Assembly (NCBI GenBank): GCA_035048815.1
Contig: JAUCBN010000011.1
Location: forward strand, 14,719,501 to 14,783,500
Source of the DNA: Abelmoschus esculentus
Lineage: Eukaryota > Streptophyta > Magnoliopsida > Malvales > Malvaceae
Reading direction: 5' to 3'
Length of the DNA: 64,000 bases
Shown: positions 11,125 to 23,800 of the stretch, piece by piece
Position numbering within the stretch: the stretch's first letter is position 1
Layout: every line of letters begins with the position of its first letter
The notes under the pieces: model-generated
What the model was told of the DNA's origin: nothing
Databases searched by the model: none
The model's input: the letters and a program-made list of their open reading frames with translations, nothing else
Translations under genes and position numbers: made by a program

Positions 11125-12495
11125 TGATAGGCGTGGTATAAGCGCTATTTTGAGTGCAAGTGTACCCGTCGTCAAGTAATAAAATGATAAGTATATCATG
11201 TATAGTCTCCACAAGGATTGGTATACGTAATATGTCTTCCTTAGTTCCCTTGCTCCTGAGAATAAAATAAAAACACAAATAAGATGGTTTGTTTTATCTA
11301 ACTAAATAATTAAATAAGAAAACATAAAATAAAGAGTTGAGAACGATTATAGAGAAAGTGGGTAGGATCCAGTTGCGTCAATTAGTGGATTCAATTGATC
11401 TTCTTTTTGTCCAATGCAATCGTACAATACTGCTTCGATAGTATTGTAGATACTGCCTCGTCAATGCTGGTGCTCCTCTACCACGACAATCTCTTACTCG
11501 TAGGCAGAAATATCAAAGTTCAGCAAAGTGTACGTAAGTGACTCCACCCATCTCTGAGTCAAAGTGTTGTTGATGCTCAGTCCTTGACGATACCTCTCGG
11601 CGTAAACCAAAGATAACCACCAACCAATCCAATACTTCTTTTAGCTGCTGAAACTCTTAACCTACCCCTTAGTGCCTCCACAAGGGTATAGGCCGAGTTA
11701 GTGTCGCCGACACTATACTTATCCCTTTCGTGAATCTATACCTCTCGATGCAAGATAAATAGATTACGTGCAAACTTCCCTCTCGGGCTTGGATACAAGA
11801 ACAAAGAATGGCAATATGATAAGCAAACTTTGATTTTATTACATAAGAACAAGAATACAAGAATCATTCTCCTCTCACTAATATCGACAACCTTCACCTA
11901 TCCCTAAAAAGTTTAGAACATGTTATCGTATAAGTACAATTCTTAGGGAGGAAGGGTTTTCTCTACAAATCGACTCTCATAGATAATATGTCCGACTTGG
12001 GTATTTATAGTCTTAACCTAGGGCAAACCTTTCCTAAATAGACTTCAACTTGGTGTAAGGAACAAGTCTTTTTCAAGGATTCTGATATTTCCAAGTTTGT
12101 TGCTTTCTAGAAATGTTTTCCTGATTGATCTTTCAATTGGGCTTTTAGCATGCTAGCCAGGTCCAATTGATGCGATGTGTCTTCCAGAATATTCTCTATA
12201 TTTTTATCTTTCAATGCGCCTCCATTGTTGGTGCTGCCACACTGGATTCTGCCGCGGTCATGTTTCTGCCTCGGCCTCAACACAGCGTCTCTGCCGCTTT
12301 AGCACTGGATATTCCTGCATGTACAGAAATTGTAATAATATCTGCATTCTCTATAAATATTAACTTTGTATGTGATGATAACGGAATATTCAATATTTGA
12401 GCAATGAGTACATGATTCAGCTCAAGTGGGTGTATATTAGATGCATAAAGTACCATAAGAAGGATAGTAAATAACTGTCTTTTAGGCACTCATCA
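11125..12495 (-). mobile_element. 5' LTR of the C element (1371 bp)
   Basis: Bounded by TGATAGGC (plus) and ctcatca, with the duplication GGTAC outside. It matches the split 3' LTR throughout and preserves the intact target site of the nested A LTR (gcgcctccattgttgg). Confidence 0.9.
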
Positions 12496-13034
12496 GGTAC
12501 ATCCATTACGGCAAACGCTTAAAGAGATGGACCGTTCGTTATGATACGCACTCAAAGGGAGAGGTCTTTCATCGTAACATACGCTCAAAGAGAGGGGTTG
12601 TCCATCACAGCATACATTCAAAGAGAGGGATTGTTTGTTATGACATATGCTCGAAGAAATGAGTCATTCATCGTGACATATGCTTAAAGAGAGGGGTCGT
12701 CTATCACGTTATACGCTTTCAGATACGGACCGTTCATTGAGACATATACTCGAAGAGAGGAGTTATTCATGGCGATATACACTCAAAGAAGGGGGTCGCC
12801 CATCATAGTATATGCTCTAAGAATGGGACCGTTCATTACAACATGCACTAGAAGAGAGGGGTCATTCATCCCAATATACGCTCAAAGAGAGGGTTCGTCC
12901 ATCACGGAATACGCTTAAAGAAAATGACTATTCATTATTTCATATGCTCAAAGAGAATAACTATTCATTACAACATACGCTCGAACAGAGGGGTCATTCC
13001 TCGTGACATACGCTCAAAGAGAGAGTTCGTCCAT
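12496..13034. repeat. 33-bp satellite array segment between the C and B elements
   Basis: About 16 monomers with the recurring block tacgctcaaagagaggg. It begins with the GGTAC duplication of C and ends with TCCAT (13030-13034), the target duplication of B. Monomers alternate among three types, with cores cattcatcgcgacat, cgtccatcacggtat and cgttcattatgacat. Confidence 0.9.
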
Positions 13035-14784
13035 TGGTGTGTTCTGTGTAGTGTTATAAATGATGTATGTGAACATACATATATGTGCAAGTATACACAA
13101 TCATACAATTAATAATTAGGTGAGTGAGTATCGTTCCCACGAAAATCTAGGTAAATTTGCCAAGGCAAAAATGGTTGTCACTAAAAAGAAAACAAAGGTA
13201 AAGATATAAACACGAGAAAATGGATATGTACGATGAAGGTGTAAGATGGAAATGCTATGACAATTCTAGAGTGCAAGCAACTAAAATTTGCCAAGGCAAA
13301 GTAGAATGGATGATGATGGCAAGGTGTATGTATGAAGGTAGTATGTGAGTGTATAGAAGAGTTATCGCAAGATAACAAGCAAAGTAAAGAAATTATGTTG
13401 TAAATGCGGAAGCAAAAACAGAATGTAAGAACACGTTAAACAATATTTTGTACTTCTCCTCTATTGATGAACTCTCTAGGAATGATTGATGGTGGCTTCT
13501 ATGGTTTCCTACCCTTTACCCGTACGTAATATATATCTACTATGGTGTATACTTGCTCGACAAAAGTTTCTAAAGTGTTCCCGCTCTCTCGAGTCGTAGC
13601 AACCTGACAAACTAAAATGCCATGGTATTTTTGCTTGTCATGCGAAGGACACCTTAGTCTATCGATAAAGCACACTCCTTTTAGTCGTTGAAGCCTTCAC
13701 CTACGCTTCTCTCGAGTGCTCTAGGATCCAACTAGGCCCTATTTGCCGTCTAGAACCCGTTGCTCACGTATATCCTCTCTTAGCTCCTCTCGGATGATCT
13801 AAGGATCAATAGTTATACCTCTCTCTAGTGCTCTAACATGTATCTAAACAAGGGACACTCTCGTGCCTCTTATAATGCTTAAATAATTACCAACAATGAG
13901 CAAAGCAAATACACAAACACATTGTAGGCAATATATTAAATAAAGATGAAAGATAGTTATTCATAAAAACAACCACCAAAACAAAGCTTCTTGGTGGGGC
14001 TAAATGTTAAGATAAATCATCCACATAAATCTTAAACATCTAACAATCATCCTCATTAAAAATAAAAGAAAATAAAGCAAGAAAGGAAGACTACAAGACA
14101 CCCTCGGTGTGCACTGCCGCCGACTCTTCAACCACCATGAGACGCCTTGGTGTGCTAGACCTTCTCGGGTGCCTAGCACACCACTCCCTTCGAGTCCTAT
14201 CAATGGAGGTCCCCTAGGCTGAAGTTTGGAGGAGAAAGGTGTGAGCTTTCCACTGCCGTAAAAATCGCCTCAAAAGGTGCCTCTTTTTCTGTGTTGTGTT
14301 CCTCCGACAAAGGCCTCCTTTTCTTATGTAGGTCACCATATCTTTTAAAGAGGGTGAAAAACCCTAAAAGATGTGTAAAAATCTATTTTTGCCCTCATTT
14401 TGTCTTGACATTTCTATAGGACTGGTAGAGGTGAAAGTGGTCTCGATCAGCTATGCTAGCACTCTTATAAAATATCTCTTTGTCGTTTAGCTCAACCAAG
14501 GAGTTCTCGAGCTTTGCCATGGTATTTTCCTTCTGCTATCCTTCCGAGAATGCCACGACAAATTGCTTCAACTTCCGTTTTGCTTTACCTGCACAACACC
14601 ACTAAAAAGAACTACCTTTCCCATGAAATAGCACCTATTACCACCTCAAAATGCCAAGACATATCTAAAGGACTATATGCAATGTTATGAACCTAAATGC
14701 AACTAAATGAACCTATATGAGCCTAAGGATAGTCAAGAACTTAAGCAAAAAGGCATAAAATATAGCCTTTTTGCGGAGTTATCA
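13035..14784 (-). mobile_element. 3' LTR of the Athila element B (1750 bp)
   Basis: The minus-strand sequence runs from TGATAACTCCGC to GAACACACCA. It is ~94 bp shorter than the 5' LTR, mainly because a segment corresponding to about 28356-28446 is missing near 14430. It contains several TGCCAAGGCA-type palindromes (13158, 13289, 14652). Confidence 0.93.
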
Positions 14785-14795
14785 CACCCCCAAAC
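14785..14795 (-). other. Polypurine tract of element B
   Basis: The minus strand reads GTTTGGGGGTG directly before the LTR start TGATAAC. It follows the gaggacaagcaatagc stretch (14796-14823, complement), a combination typical of Athila/Tat 3' ends. Confidence 0.85.
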
Positions 14796-15697
14796 TTAAG
14801 CTATTGCTTGTCCTCAAGCAATAGATAGCAGCTAGCAGAGAAAGAATGTCATGACATTGTTCAAAATCTAGGTAAGCAATAGGTCAGAGTTTCAGCGCTT
14901 AGAAAATGTCATGGCATAATCATATAAGACTCGAGGAAATTGCAAGAACACTTCCCTAAGACTAGGTCGGATGCGAGTGTGTATATGAGTGAGTGTATCC
15001 TATCCATGCTTCGTTAACTTAGAAAAATTCTAAGGAATATTCACTATTCTAGCAAGGCATGTTTATTCATTAAAGCACAGTTTTAATACTCCCTAGGTAT
15101 ATATATATATATATATATTCTTTTTTTATAGAAATGCCAATAAACTGCTACGAGAGGAGCCAACCTATCACACTACCTTTTACTCATGTCATAGCTTCCA
15201 TTTATTTAAATGCAGTATCCAGGCAATGCCATGGCAAGTTAAAAGTGTAGCGTCACCTTGTGCCTCTTTTAGTAACTCATATGCACATGGAAATTCCATG
15301 GCATAGCGGAGTATCCCTCTACAGATATGTCCAGGTATTTATTCTTATCTTCTAATACTAAACTATTGAAGATTTTCTATTAACAAAATAATTCATTAAA
15401 GCATGCTAAGCTATTCATGTAACAATAAAATAATCACAACCAGCCAAATCCTAAAGCAAGTTCTATTCAAATCTCAAGTCATGCATATTCAAATCAGTAT
15501 TGGCCATGTAAGGTATACCATCATCAGGCATCACTAACTACAAGACTGAAAACTTAACCTAAACTTTCACAAATGTCATGACATATTTCTACAACTACTG
15601 TTATCATGCACATGAAGTAGAGTAAAGAACGATATGCAATGCAACTAAAAAATTAAACTATGTTAAATGCAATGCAATGCAATGATATGTACCTTGG
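14796..15697 (-). other. 3' untranslated region of element B, with (AT)n
   Basis: About 900 bp between the 3' ORF and the polypurine tract, with no coding signature. It holds an (AT)n run at about 15098-15118 and four near-perfect TGYCNNGRCA palindromes (14847, 14907, 15227, 15574). Confidence 0.6.
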
Positions 15698-17289
15698 CTA
15701 CTTAAGCATTATGGTGGTAATTAAGCGTGATGTTTGGCGTTTCAACGAGGGTAGGCTGACTTCAGGGTCAGTCTCTTCATCGGCTCCCCGTGATTTTGAC
15801 TTGTTAGCAGTTGAAGGTGGGGTAGGTTGTTTTCCAACAGACATTTTAAGTTTGCGCTTTGATTTCTTCCTCGTAAGAGAGGGCATAGTTGAATCCACTT
15901 GCGGGGCTACTAGTTGGTGTTCTTCTTGTTGTGCGGGTGGGGCGGGCGGGTCTTATAAATGTGAAGAAATGAAACTGGCTCCATGTTCCTTTTCAGCATT
16001 AGGGTCCGGTTGATCTTGAGTCTGGGCTTGTTCCTCTAAAAATACCGTGACATTTTCAAGAGTTTGTTCTTGAGCAGGTGATTGTGCTCCCTGGGCTTGT
16101 TCCTCAGTCTCTGGCTCTATTGGTCGTGCCTCTTCAGACGACTCAACTGTAGATGGTACCTGATTTAGATCAGGTGCAGCTCGCCTGGTCAGAGTTGAAG
16201 CAGTTGTAAATACCGTGGCATTTTTGGTTGCAGTGGGTAATATTGAGTCTGAGAAAGCATGAAATTCTTGATCGAGTGGAGGAAGTAGCTCTGCCAAGTA
16301 AGCTTTGATGACTTCATCTCTTTTCTTCGTGTAGAGGAAGAATTCTTTGATATCCTTAGACAAGTCATCCATTTTTGACATGTCATTCTTGGATAGCTCC
16401 AGTGCCTCATCTTTGTAGAATGGGGCTCTTCCTCTAGCAACAACAGTATGGGAAGATTCTGGATGCTCATCTACGTTTCCAATTAAAGCGGTCACCTTCT
16501 CGGTAGATAGACCTTTCATTCCTTCGAAAATCTCATTGTACTGATCTTGCGGGAAATCCTTTTTCTGGCACATAGCCATGATTAGGTTTGGGAATATGAG
16601 GGTGCTCTTGGGTCTCTTCCAACAAGCGTACGTCTCTTACACAATAATCCTCCCAATATCTATGGGGCAGCCAAAGAGAATGGAATGTAACATCATAAGG
16701 CGGGGCAAACTCACAGTGATGTGATGCAAGGTAGGCATCAACTTGTATCTAACACAATGGCTCCACAACCTGGCGTTAGGAAGTAAAGACTCTCGATTCA
16801 CCATGCGCCTTGCCACTTGTTGACCATTCCACTCGGTCTTAGGCAGACGTAAATCTTCCTTCACTCCCTGATAGGTTTTATAGTCCGCCTCTTCTTCCTT
16901 TTTGGCATGGCGGTCCATTCCTTGGGGAATCTTGAAGAATTCTGGTCTGCGCTATGGTTATTGGCGTAGAATTCATGCACTAAGGTGGTGTTGGTGAAGT
17001 GAACATTTTTGCCCTGGACATAAACGGATTTTTTGTCTGGGCTATGGATATTGGCGTAGAATTCACGCACTAAAGTGTTGTTGACGGAGCCTGGATGGGC
17101 GGCGAACTTCTTCGAATGGTGTTGTGCCACCACGTCCGTCACCTTTGGTCCCATCTCATCGAAGAGACTGAAGCTTAGCTCGAACAAAAGACTTTGGTTC
17201 ATGAAGCTTTTGAATCGTTCTTCCGTCACTTGGTCCACAAAAACGGGAGGAGGGAGTAGTGCGGATCCTACTGGTCTTGTGCGTACCAT
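15698..17289 (-). pseudogene. 3' ORF of Athila element B (after integrase), broken
   Basis: Begins at ATG 17289 (MVRTRPVGSALL). Residues ~60-100 carry VREFYANIHSPDKKSVYVQGK, in the style of a domain often labelled 'putative plant transposon protein' in Athila-type 3' ORFs. A short tandem duplication repeats LVREFYANIHS as LVHEFYANNHS (17090-16940). A frameshift follows near 16900-16930. The frame then continues through one stop at 16637 (GTG TAA GAG) and another at 15953 to a final stop at 15698. The tail is Lys/Arg-rich (TRKKSKRKLK), possibly a nuclear signal. Its function in Athila elements is not established; an envelope-like role is often suggested, but I see no clear membrane segment. 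It cannot be active as it stands. Confidence 0.65.
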
Positions 17290-17785
17290 CTTTGAATTGA
17301 AAGAAATGAGAGAAAATATAAAAAGCTTGAAGCTTTTCTTTAATGTAGGAGGAAGATTTTCGGCTATGGAGGATGTTTGGGGAAGAAAAAGATTGAGAGT
17401 AAAGTTAAAAATAATAAAAGTGAGATCTATATTATCTTTGTGGAGGTTATGGCTAAGAATGTGTCGAGGGGGTTGATTGGGTGCGGGGAATGAGGGTGTC
17501 AGCTTTTTAATAGGAGAGAGAGGGTTTTTGATTTTGAATTTCAAAATAAAAGAATAAAAAGCTTCCTCCTTTTGTCTTTTGTTGCCAAAAGTTTCAAGTA
17601 GGGTTTCCTACTTTTCTCCTTTTTTTCCTTCAACCGTCAGCCTCCAAGGGTGTAAAATAACCTAAAAATAAATAATTAAAAGAAAGGATTAAAAATGTTA
17701 AGCATATTAAAGTAAAATAAAAAAACTTAACGAGTATTTATTTATGAACAGGAGTAAACAAAAAATGCCATGACATTTTAGTATG
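17290..17785 (-). other. Spacer between integrase and the 3' ORF of element B
   Basis: About 500 bp of AT-rich sequence. An open frame extends upstream of the chosen ATG (17544-17290), but its composition is leader-like and I chose 17289 because the protein-like sequence begins there. The palindrome TGCCATGACA lies at 17766. Confidence 0.45.
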
Positions 17786-18964
17786 TCATGCATCTATAAG
17801 ATGTGCCGTAGGTTTATCCCGCATCACGTGGGCTCCAGTGTAGATCTTCAGACGCTGGCCATTAACTTTGAAAATTGTCCTATATTCCAAATTCTTGATG
17901 TCTACAGCTCCATGGGGGTATACATGGTGAATCTCAAATGGCCCGGACCACCTCGATTTCAGCTTCCCAGGGAAGAGCTTTAGCCTTGAGTTGAATAGGA
18001 GCACCTGTTGTCCCGCATGAAAATGTCTTGGTAAAATTACTTGATCATGCCATTGCTTGATTCGCTCCTTGTAGAGTTTAGCATTCTCATGAGCTTGGGT
18101 CCTGAATTCCTCCATCCCATTCAATTCTAGAAGTCTTCTCTCACCAGCTAAATCGGTATCCAAATTGAGTTTCTTGATTGACCAATAAGCCCTATGCTCT
18201 AGTTCGACCGGGAGGTGACATACTTTACCATAGATTAACTTAAATAGAGACATCCCAATGGGGTTTTGAAACTTGTTCGGTACGCCCACAATGCTTCATC
18301 AGGATTTGGTGACCAATCCTTCCTTCTCAGATTCACCACTTTTTCCAAAATTTTTCTTGATTTCACGGTCGGAAACCTCAGCTTGCCCATTGGTTTGGGG
18401 ATGATATGCCTTGGTAATTTTGTATCGCACCCTATATCTTTGTAATGCCTTGGCAATTAATTTGTTTTCAAAGTGGGTGCCTTCATCACTGATGATAGCC
18501 CTTGGCACACCAAATCTTGTGAAAATGTGCTTATGCAGAAATTAAAGCACTGTCTTTACATCATTCCTTGGTGTTGCAATGGCTTCAACCCATTTAGATA
18601 CATAGTCCACTGCCAAAAGGATGTATAGATCTCCAAATGAGGATAGGAATGGTCCCATAAAGTCTATGCCCCATACGTCAAATAAATCGACCTCAATGGA
18701 GATGTTCCCAGATTTTTAACATCGGTCACAAGCTTGGTAAAATGCTTGGGCATCTTTGAATAAGGTAGGCCAATAAAAACCTGATTGAAGGACTTTTGCA
18801 GCAGTCCTCATCCCTCGAAAGTGACCTCCACCAGGGCCTGTGTCACAGTGACGCAGAATATCATGTTGCTCTTCTTCAGGAACATATCTTTGGATAATTT
18901 GATCGGCACAATGCTTGAACAAATATGGTTCATCCCAGAAATATGACCGTGCATCTTTGTCCAA
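17786..18964 (-). pseudogene. Integrase region of Athila element B
   Basis: It joins retrotransposon cDNA into chromosomes. In order: an HHCC zinc-binding region (HDILRHCDTGPGGGHF ... CDRC, 18964-18716), the catalytic core with WGIDFMGPF (first Asp), IISDEGTHF (second Asp) and HPQTNGQAE (Glu, 35 residues after the second Asp), then the C-terminal part with CHLPVELEHRAYW and a SRWSGPF segment ending at 17786. In-frame stops follow CDRC (18716) and lie before FLHKHIF (near 18540). Frame shifts out near 18330 and back near 18290. The catalytic triad is still readable but the gene is broken. Confidence 0.85.
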
Positions 18965-18990
18965 ACTTCTTCCTTCCCTGGCTAGTCATG

Positions 18991-20852
18991 TCAAAAAGGA
19001 AAAACACCACTAACGAGAAAATTAACAAGGTTAGCATACCACAGAATTGTCGTGGCATAAAGAATTTTCTCATTAGGAAATTCATCATGTATATCAATTT
19101 TGTCATGATATTCTAGTTTAACTTCTAGCTTACAAAGATGATCAACAACTCGGTTCTCGGTTCTCTTCCTATCTACCACTTATAAATCAAATTCTTGCAA
19201 GAGTAGTATCCATCTAATGAGCCTAGGTTTGGCATCCTTTTTAGTCACTAAGAACTTAATTGTTGAGTGATCGATGTGAACAATGACCTTAGTGCCTATC
19301 AAGTATGACCTAAACTTGTCTAATGCAAATACTTCAACAAGTAGCTCTTTCTCTTTGGTAGTATAGTTAAGTTGTGTATCGTTTAAAGTACGGGTAGCAT
19401 AATAAACAACATGAAAAATTTTACCTCGATGCTGCCCTAAGACTGCTCCCACGGCGTCGTCGCTCGTATCGCATATCAGCTCGAACGGTAGTGTCCAATC
19501 TGGGGGAACAATGATTGGTGCAGTGATCAGGCTTTGCTTTAGGTCTGTGAAAGCACCACGACATTTTTGATCGAACACAAATGGTTGGTTCTGCTGCAAC
19601 AGCATGCACAAGGGCTTGGAGATCTTGAAGAAATCCTTGATGAATCTCCGGTAAAATCCCACGTGTCTAAGGAAACTTCTTATGCCCTTGACATTTGTTG
19701 GTGGTGATAGCTTCTCGATCACCTCGATCTTAGCTTTATCTATCTCAATGCCTTTGTGTGAAATCTTATGGCCTAACACAATACCTTCCGTCACCATGAA
19801 GTGACATTTCTCCCAATTCAGCATAAGGTCAGCCTCTTCACATCGCTTCAGGACCTTTGCTAAATTGCCAAGACATTTTTGGAAACTATCTCCAGAAATA
19901 GAAAAGTCATCCATAAAAATCTCAAGAGAGTATTCAACCATATCGGAGAAGATAGCTTGCATCCAGCGCTGGAAAGTTGTCGGGGCATTACCCAATCAAA
20001 AGGGCATCCTTCGAAAAGCGTAAGTGCCATAAGGATAAGTGAAAGTGGTCTTCTCTTGGTCCTCCAATGCGATAGCTATTTGATTTTAACCCGAATATCC
20101 ATCCAAGAAACAATAGTAAGCTTTGCCCGCCAAGTGATCTAACATCTGGTCGATGAAGGATAGAGGAAAGTGGTCCTTCTTCGTAGCTTTGTTGAGCTTA
20201 CGATAGTCCATGCAAATCCTCTATCCGGTCACTACTCGTGTCAAAAATAGCTCATTTTCCTTATTGCTCACCACGGTCGTGCCTCCTTTCTTTGGCACAC
20301 ATTAAACCAAGCTTACCCATGAACTGTCCGATATTGGGTAAATAACTCCAACATCAAGCCATTTAAGAATCTCCTTCATCACAACTTACTTCATGATGGG
20401 ATTGAGTCTACGTTGCGCCTCTACGGATTTGTCATGGCATTCTTTCAGAAGTATCGTATGCATACAGATTGTAGGACTAATCCCCTTTAAGTCCACCATG
20501 GTCCATCCTATTGCTCGTTTATGTTGTGAAAAACAGCTAGTAGACTTCTCCCTTGATCAACATTTAGGTTCGCAGAAATAATAAACGGTAGGGTCTCATT
20601 TTCACCCAGATGAGCATATTTCAAATGTTGTGGCAAAATTTTTAGCTCCAACTTCGGTGCATCGAGTAATTTTAGGCTTAAGAGGACTGAATTCCTCGAA
20701 ATCGAGAAGTTCGAAGCTTGAATTGTTTCTAGCTATCAGCAGATTAGATTGATGTTCCTCCAATGAAGGTTCACTAGCCTTTTCCTCTTCTTCATTTATG
20801 AGCTCTTCATACTCATCCAGCTGCACGAAATTGTTGTGGCAAAATTGATCAA
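18991..20852 (-). pseudogene. Reverse transcriptase and RNase H region of Athila element B
   Basis: Copies element RNA into DNA. Upstream segments (20852-20000) hold an acidic linker, KECHDKSVEAQRRLNP, CMDYRKLNKAT and FLDGYSG, interrupted by several stops. A 271-codon open part (19995-19180) holds NAPTTFQRWMQAIFSDM and the active-site box FMDDFS (Phe in place of Tyr is usual in Athila). It then carries the thumb/connection (GFYRRFIKDF) and RNase H (CDTSDDAVGAVLGQ, YTTKEKELL, IDHSTIKFL). 19179-18991 is the link to integrase. The protease-RT boundary is separated by the nested A LTR at 20853. Not functional. Confidence 0.87.
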
Positions 20853-23800
20853 TGTAACATCCCGTTTTTGGGGTTATTAGTTTAGGCTTAGTTAGGAGAA
20901 TTTGATTCGGGTCGAATCGGGTTCTCCGGTTCATTATTCCTGGGAAAAATGAATAAGAATATTTTAATTAGGGAAAATAATAATTTTAGAATATGGTTTA
21001 AAATATTGAAAATATGTTTCAAGATTAAAAGAAAATAATTTGGATTTTATATTGATTTTTAATTATGCTTAATTATGCATAAATGACCAATTTGTAATTT
21101 TTTGGAAAATTGGAGGACTACTTTGTAATTTTCGGAAATTATATGTTTTAGTGAGTAAATTGAAAAGCAAGCTAAACTTAGAATCCTTAGAGGACCATAA
21201 ACCCATTTCAAATTTTTAATAATGATTTGTTCACCAAAATGTATTTTTAATTACTTCAATTAGATATTTTTAATCATTTTCTCTCAAAACCACTTTTCTC
21301 TCATTTTCTCTCCACTTTCTTTTCATCTTTTCTCTTCAATTCCTTGTTGATTTTTGTATCTTTTTCCATAAAGATTACATCATTTACATCATCTTTCCAT
21401 CCTTTACAAAACCTAAGCATCAATTTCATCAAATCTACATCATATTGTAAGGAATCAAGAAGAGGAAATTACATCTTTTTCGTGAATAGATCTTGAAGGT
21501 AATTTTCTGGATTTTTATTCTTTTCTAAGGTTCTTTATTGAAATTCCCAAGTATTAGCTTGCTAATCTTTTAATAAAAACTTGATTATATATTTTTAATG
21601 TTAGATCTAGTGATTTTGTGAATGTTTTTGTGAAATCTATTTGGATCTTATTCAATGCTGAAATTAGATGGATTCAATTGTGTTTTTATGGTAATTAAAT
21701 GATTAATTGAGTCTTGATTTGATAGCACATTAATTTAATCCCGGAATAATGCAATCGATGTAGTTTTAAGGTGCTTTTCGGTTGTTTTATGGGTTGTTTT
21801 AGATGCTTTAATGTTGCTGGAGATATAAGGATGGTTTGGATGTGTTTTTGGATCATAATTGAAGTGAATTAGATGTTAGATTCGTTAGGTTTCGGGCTAT
21901 TGTTGTTCGGATGCGTTTCGGCTTAGTTTACGGTTTTTTCGGCTAAGTTTTCGGTAATTTAATGGTGATCGGATATGGCTGTTGGTTTGAGCATGTTATG
22001 ATGTGAGAATGCTCTGTTTTTAATGTTGTAGAAGAGGTATAAGAAGAAGCTTGAGTGCTGGTGCGTTGGTGCGATCATCGGATAGCGGCAAAAGCTCGTT
22101 TCCCTTGTTGGTGAGTGATTACGGTTTTAAAACGAATCGCGTTTAATACGGTTATGTTTTTGGGGACTATAGAAGAGTGTGAAAACCTTCCATAGTTCAA
22201 GAGTAAGTAAGGTAGATGTTTTTGATAAATCGATATGAGTTTCGGCTACATTTTATAAAGGCGTTATGTTTGTAATGCAATGAGATTTATGGAAATGCAT
22301 GAGCATGTTTGAAATGGTGCATATATGAGAATTACTTGCTGGAATGCATAACTTATTTAGCATCCATGATTGTGAAAAATTATGAGAAATGATTTGGGAT
22401 ACAATATGGTTATTTGCCTTATATATAATGGTGCCTTTGGGCATGGCTTTTGGTTCATTTGTTGACATATTATACATGCATTATGAGCAGCAAGTTATAT
22501 GATTTGAAATATAATATGGTTAATTGCCTTATACATGATGGTGCCTTTGGGCATGGCTTTGGTTCATTTGTTGAACATATTATGCATGCATTATGAGCAG
22601 CAAGTTATCATGCATATTTGATTATGATAGTGGCTTAGTGACACTAACTTTAGATTCGTATAGGAATGACATGTTATTAGGATTGAGTGCACTATAAAAT
22701 AAAGAGAATAATGATGTTGCCTACACGTAAACAAGGGTGACTTTGTGTCCAACCGTGCGTGGTAGTGCCGCCTATACGTAAACAAGGGTGACTTTGTGTC
22801 TAACCGTGCGTGTAGAGCTTGCCTATATGTAAACAAGGGTGACTTTGTGTCCGACCGTGCATATAGTTGACCTATACGTAAACAAGGGTGACTTTGTGTC
22901 CAACCGTGCGTAGTGGGGGATAACATGTATACAAGGGTGACTAAGTGTCCGACCGATGCATGTTGAGAAAAAGGATTCGTGTATTCGGTGAACCCAAGGT
23001 TCACATTAAGTGGTCACTAGAATGCCAATATACATACATGAATTTGAGAAGAAGATTGTACATCATTTATAAATTGTTTTGATAAGGTTATGTGAACTCA
23101 AGGATGCATTTGGTTTAAAGAACATGAGCATGAGATGTTAGCATGTATGATTTAATAATGTATTACAAACTATGTTTTCATCATGATTTTAAATAGATGC
23201 ATTGATGATTTGTGTAGAGCTTCCTCACTAAGCATGTTTGCTTAAGCTCTCTTTTCATCCATGCAGAGAAATAAAGGCACTTGGAGCTTCGTTCTTGGAA
23301 AGGAAACCAAGGGGAAGAATCACTTTGAATTTGGTATGTGTTTGGCAAACAAATTGGGCAAGACAATGTGTAACCCAACCTATGCGAGGAGTGTGTACTT
23401 AGGCTTTGGTTTATGTTGTAATAAGACCATTATTGTTTGGTTGTTAATTGTTGAACTTTGGAATTGTTTGGATTGTTGAAGCATGTACTAGCATGATTGA
23501 TATGTTGTTAATCATTTCCTAGGGAGCATGCCTATAGATTGATTGATGTCCGTGTCGTTGTTGATTATGTGTCATATGTTACTAAATATGCCTAGGATTG
23601 ATGCATTTAGTGGATCTAATTAATGGTTGAGTATTGAGTAAATGGTATGCACTTAGTGTAACGAAACTTTTGGTTCCAGACCCAAAGTTTCGAAACCTTT
23701 GGGTGAAGGTTCCGAAACCTTTGTCACATAGTTTCGAAACCTTGTGAAGGTTTCGAAACCTTGCGGGCAGTTTCAATTCTAGATAGCTACTGGAGGCAAA

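Larger units (their letters stand above)
3167..12495 (-). mobile_element. Complete family C element: non-autonomous, Athila/Tat-related, Gag-only LTR retrotransposon
   Basis: Two LTRs in minus orientation (3167-8174, and 11125-12495) bound a ~2.95-kb internal region. The element is flanked by GGTAC at 3162-3166 and 12496-12500 and sits in the 33-bp satellite. Without the nested solo A LTR and its duplication it is ~5.69 kb. A tRNA-Asp-type PBS lies by the 5' LTR. A 'gaggacaagcaatag' signature plus a purine-rich tract lies by the 3' LTR, both as in Athila/Tat elements. The only coding trace is a gag-like frame (9709-10974). No protease, RT, RNase H or integrase motif is visible, so mobility must have relied on proteins from another element. 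Confidence 0.88.

Noticed and set aside
15660..16013. 117-codon plus-strand ORF in element B
   Set aside because: Lies antisense to the end of the Athila 3' ORF and shows no protein-like features of its own.
19780..19995. FMDD instead of YMDD in the RT as an inactivating change
   Set aside because: FMDD is the usual form in Athila-lineage RTs, so it is normal. The RT is dead because of its stops.
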